Of a DNA stretch of 64,000 nucleotides, positions 63,372-64,000 are shown in pieces (position 1 is the first letter of the stretch; the number at the start of each line of letters is the position of its first letter). Below the pieces are notes generated by a model, which was not told where the DNA came from, ran no database searches, and was given only the letters and a program-made list of their open reading frames with translations. A program made the translations under genes and the position numbers. This DNA comes from CAXXIC01 sp049315325 (GTDB lineage Bacteria; Bacteroidota; Bacteroidia; Bacteroidales; UBA7332), in NCBI GenBank assembly GCA_049315325.1, contig JBMOKJ010000001.1:124001-188000 (forward strand), given 5' to 3'.

Positions 63372-63409
63372 AAAACAGCGTAAGATTCGTCAGAGTCTTC
63401 CGCTGTTTT
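63372..63409. terminator. Terminator after infB (bidirectional)
   Basis: AAAACAGCG (63372-63380) pairs with CGCTGTTTT (63401-63409), and TAAGA/TCTT continue the stem inward. It ends the rimP operon on the plus strand and, read the other way, the lipoprotein gene at 63421. Confidence 0.8.
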
Positions 63410-63420
63410 AATTGTATAAA

Positions 63421-63894
63421 TTATTGAATGCTATTTTCAACTAAATTTCCAACCTCCATTGCTCTATTTTCTCTCCAACCACCAGTAAAATCTTGAGTGA
63501 TTTTTGTAATTATATAAACTTGAACTTTATTTGGAAGAATTTTATAATAAACTGCTGTTATTGAACTCCATTCATTAGACCTCATTCCGCGTTTTCCAAT
63601 TAAACATTGGTTTGCAATATTTGATACTAAAATTGAATAATTGTAATGTTCTAAACTACCTTTAATTGTTTCGATAAGTTTTGGTTCGACTACCCATACG
63701 TCTTTTTCAAAGTAATATTCATTACTTGTTTTGGATGTCCAAAATGGAGTTTTTGTCAACTTAAATTCTCTTGATAGTTTATCAAAGTCAATTTTTGAAG
63801 ATGTATTACTAAAATCAGAAAGTTTTGCAGTACTTATACATCCGGTTAACAAAATGAAAGTCAAAATAATTTTAATTAGTATTTTCATATCCAT
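63421..63894 (-). CDS. Hypothetical lipoprotein (157 aa)
   Basis: The N-terminus (MDMKILIKIILTFILLTGCIS) is a lipoprotein signal with lipobox LTGC. The mature part has no family I recognise: FKLTKTPFWTSKTSNEYYFEKD, IKGSLEHYNYSILVSNIANQCL, MRSNEWSSITAVYYKILPNKVQVYIITKITQD and GGWRENRAMEVGNLVENS suggest a small alpha/beta domain. The ATG at 63894 is preferred to an upstream frame extension that would put 23 charged residues before the signal. It converges with infB across a shared terminator. Confidence 0.7.
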   Translation of the reverse strand: MDMKILIKIILTFILLTGCISTAKLSDFSNTSSKIDFDKLSREFKLTKTPFWTSKTSNEYYFEKDVWVVEPKLIETIKGSLEHYNYSILVSNIANQCLIGKRGMRSNEWSSITAVYYKILPNKVQVYIITKITQDFTGGWRENRAMEVGNLVENSIQ

Positions 63895-64000
63895 TTTAAT
63901 TTTTGACAAATATATTTCTTCATACTGCAGTCCTTTACACTTTCCTCCAATATTTTTTCGCAACTAAAAATACATAATATTCGTAAACGCAACTCTTAAT

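Noticed and set aside
1..64000. tRNA, rRNA or complete insertion sequence
   Set aside because: No T-loop-like GGTTCGAATCC block or rRNA motif was seen in the gaps, and no transposase gene with terminal repeats was found by reading.

Overview
The window is a stretch of a Bacteroidota chromosome, most likely order Bacteroidales (a Paludibacter-like relative is a guess). The evidence is a SusC/SusD pair, a one-protein hybrid two-component regulator, type IX secretion (T9SS) C-terminal signals on several proteins, TAnnTTTG-type -7 promoter boxes, KdtA/WaaA (Gram-negative lipid A) and the rimP-nusA-infB order. It is moderately AT-rich. I found no rRNA, tRNA or CRISPR array.

Layout. (1) 1-16.0 kb is a carbohydrate locus: a GH42 beta-galactosidase cut by the window edge, a 1638-residue T9SS-exported mosaic with a heparinase II/III-type lyase module, a shorter paralogue of it, a SASA-type acetylesterase, and a divergent hybrid two-component regulator. 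A near-identical 13-bp palindrome lies 24-25 bp upstream of the -7 box of each of the three enzyme transcription units, so this looks like one regulon. (2) 16.5-19.5 kb is a small accessory patch: a minimal tyrosine recombinase next to a cluster of TGAATGTT repeats, a small orphan gene, a gene broken by a stop codon, an XRE regulator under a perfect 19-bp inverted repeat, and a DUF4143 ATPase. (3) 20-24.7 kb holds lipoprotein, ferredoxin/flavodoxin, outer-membrane, Crp-type regulator and cytochrome c genes on the minus strand. (4) 24.9-35.0 kb on the plus strand holds gltX, an outer-membrane protein, waaA, a T9SS-exported serine hydrolase, and two tandem T9SS-exported endonuclease I paralogues; a minus-strand mini-protein made only of a signal peptide plus a T9SS-like tail lies among them. 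(5) 35.2-37.5 kb is a type II restriction-modification module (small DUF6471-like gene, C5-cytosine methylase, convergent NgoBV-like endonuclease). (6) 37.6-51.7 kb is a second polysaccharide locus, probably for beta-1,2-glucan: GH3, GH144-like, SusC, SusD, LamG lipoprotein and GH144-like lipoprotein in one tight operon, followed by a propeller/Y_Y_Y/LuxR-type membrane regulator. A REPIN-like element separates the operon from the regulator. (7) 52-64 kb holds a frameshifted orphan gene, a 2-hydroxyacid dehydrogenase plus acyl-CoA synthetase pair, an orphan gene, nadE, the rimP-nusA-infB operon with a strong promoter and a leader hairpin, and a lipoprotein.

Working together: locus 1 probably senses a galactose-containing, acidic, acetylated glycan and induces deacetylation (SASA), lyase cleavage at the surface (T9SS protein) and inside (shorter paralogue), and galactosidase trimming. 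Its SusC/SusD partner, if any, lies outside the window. Locus 6 is self-contained: surface binding (SusD, LamG), surface endo-cleavage (GH144-like lipoprotein), import (SusC), and periplasmic endo- and exo-cleavage (second GH144-like enzyme, GH3). Functions are inferred from residues and motifs visible in the translations; no database search was possible.
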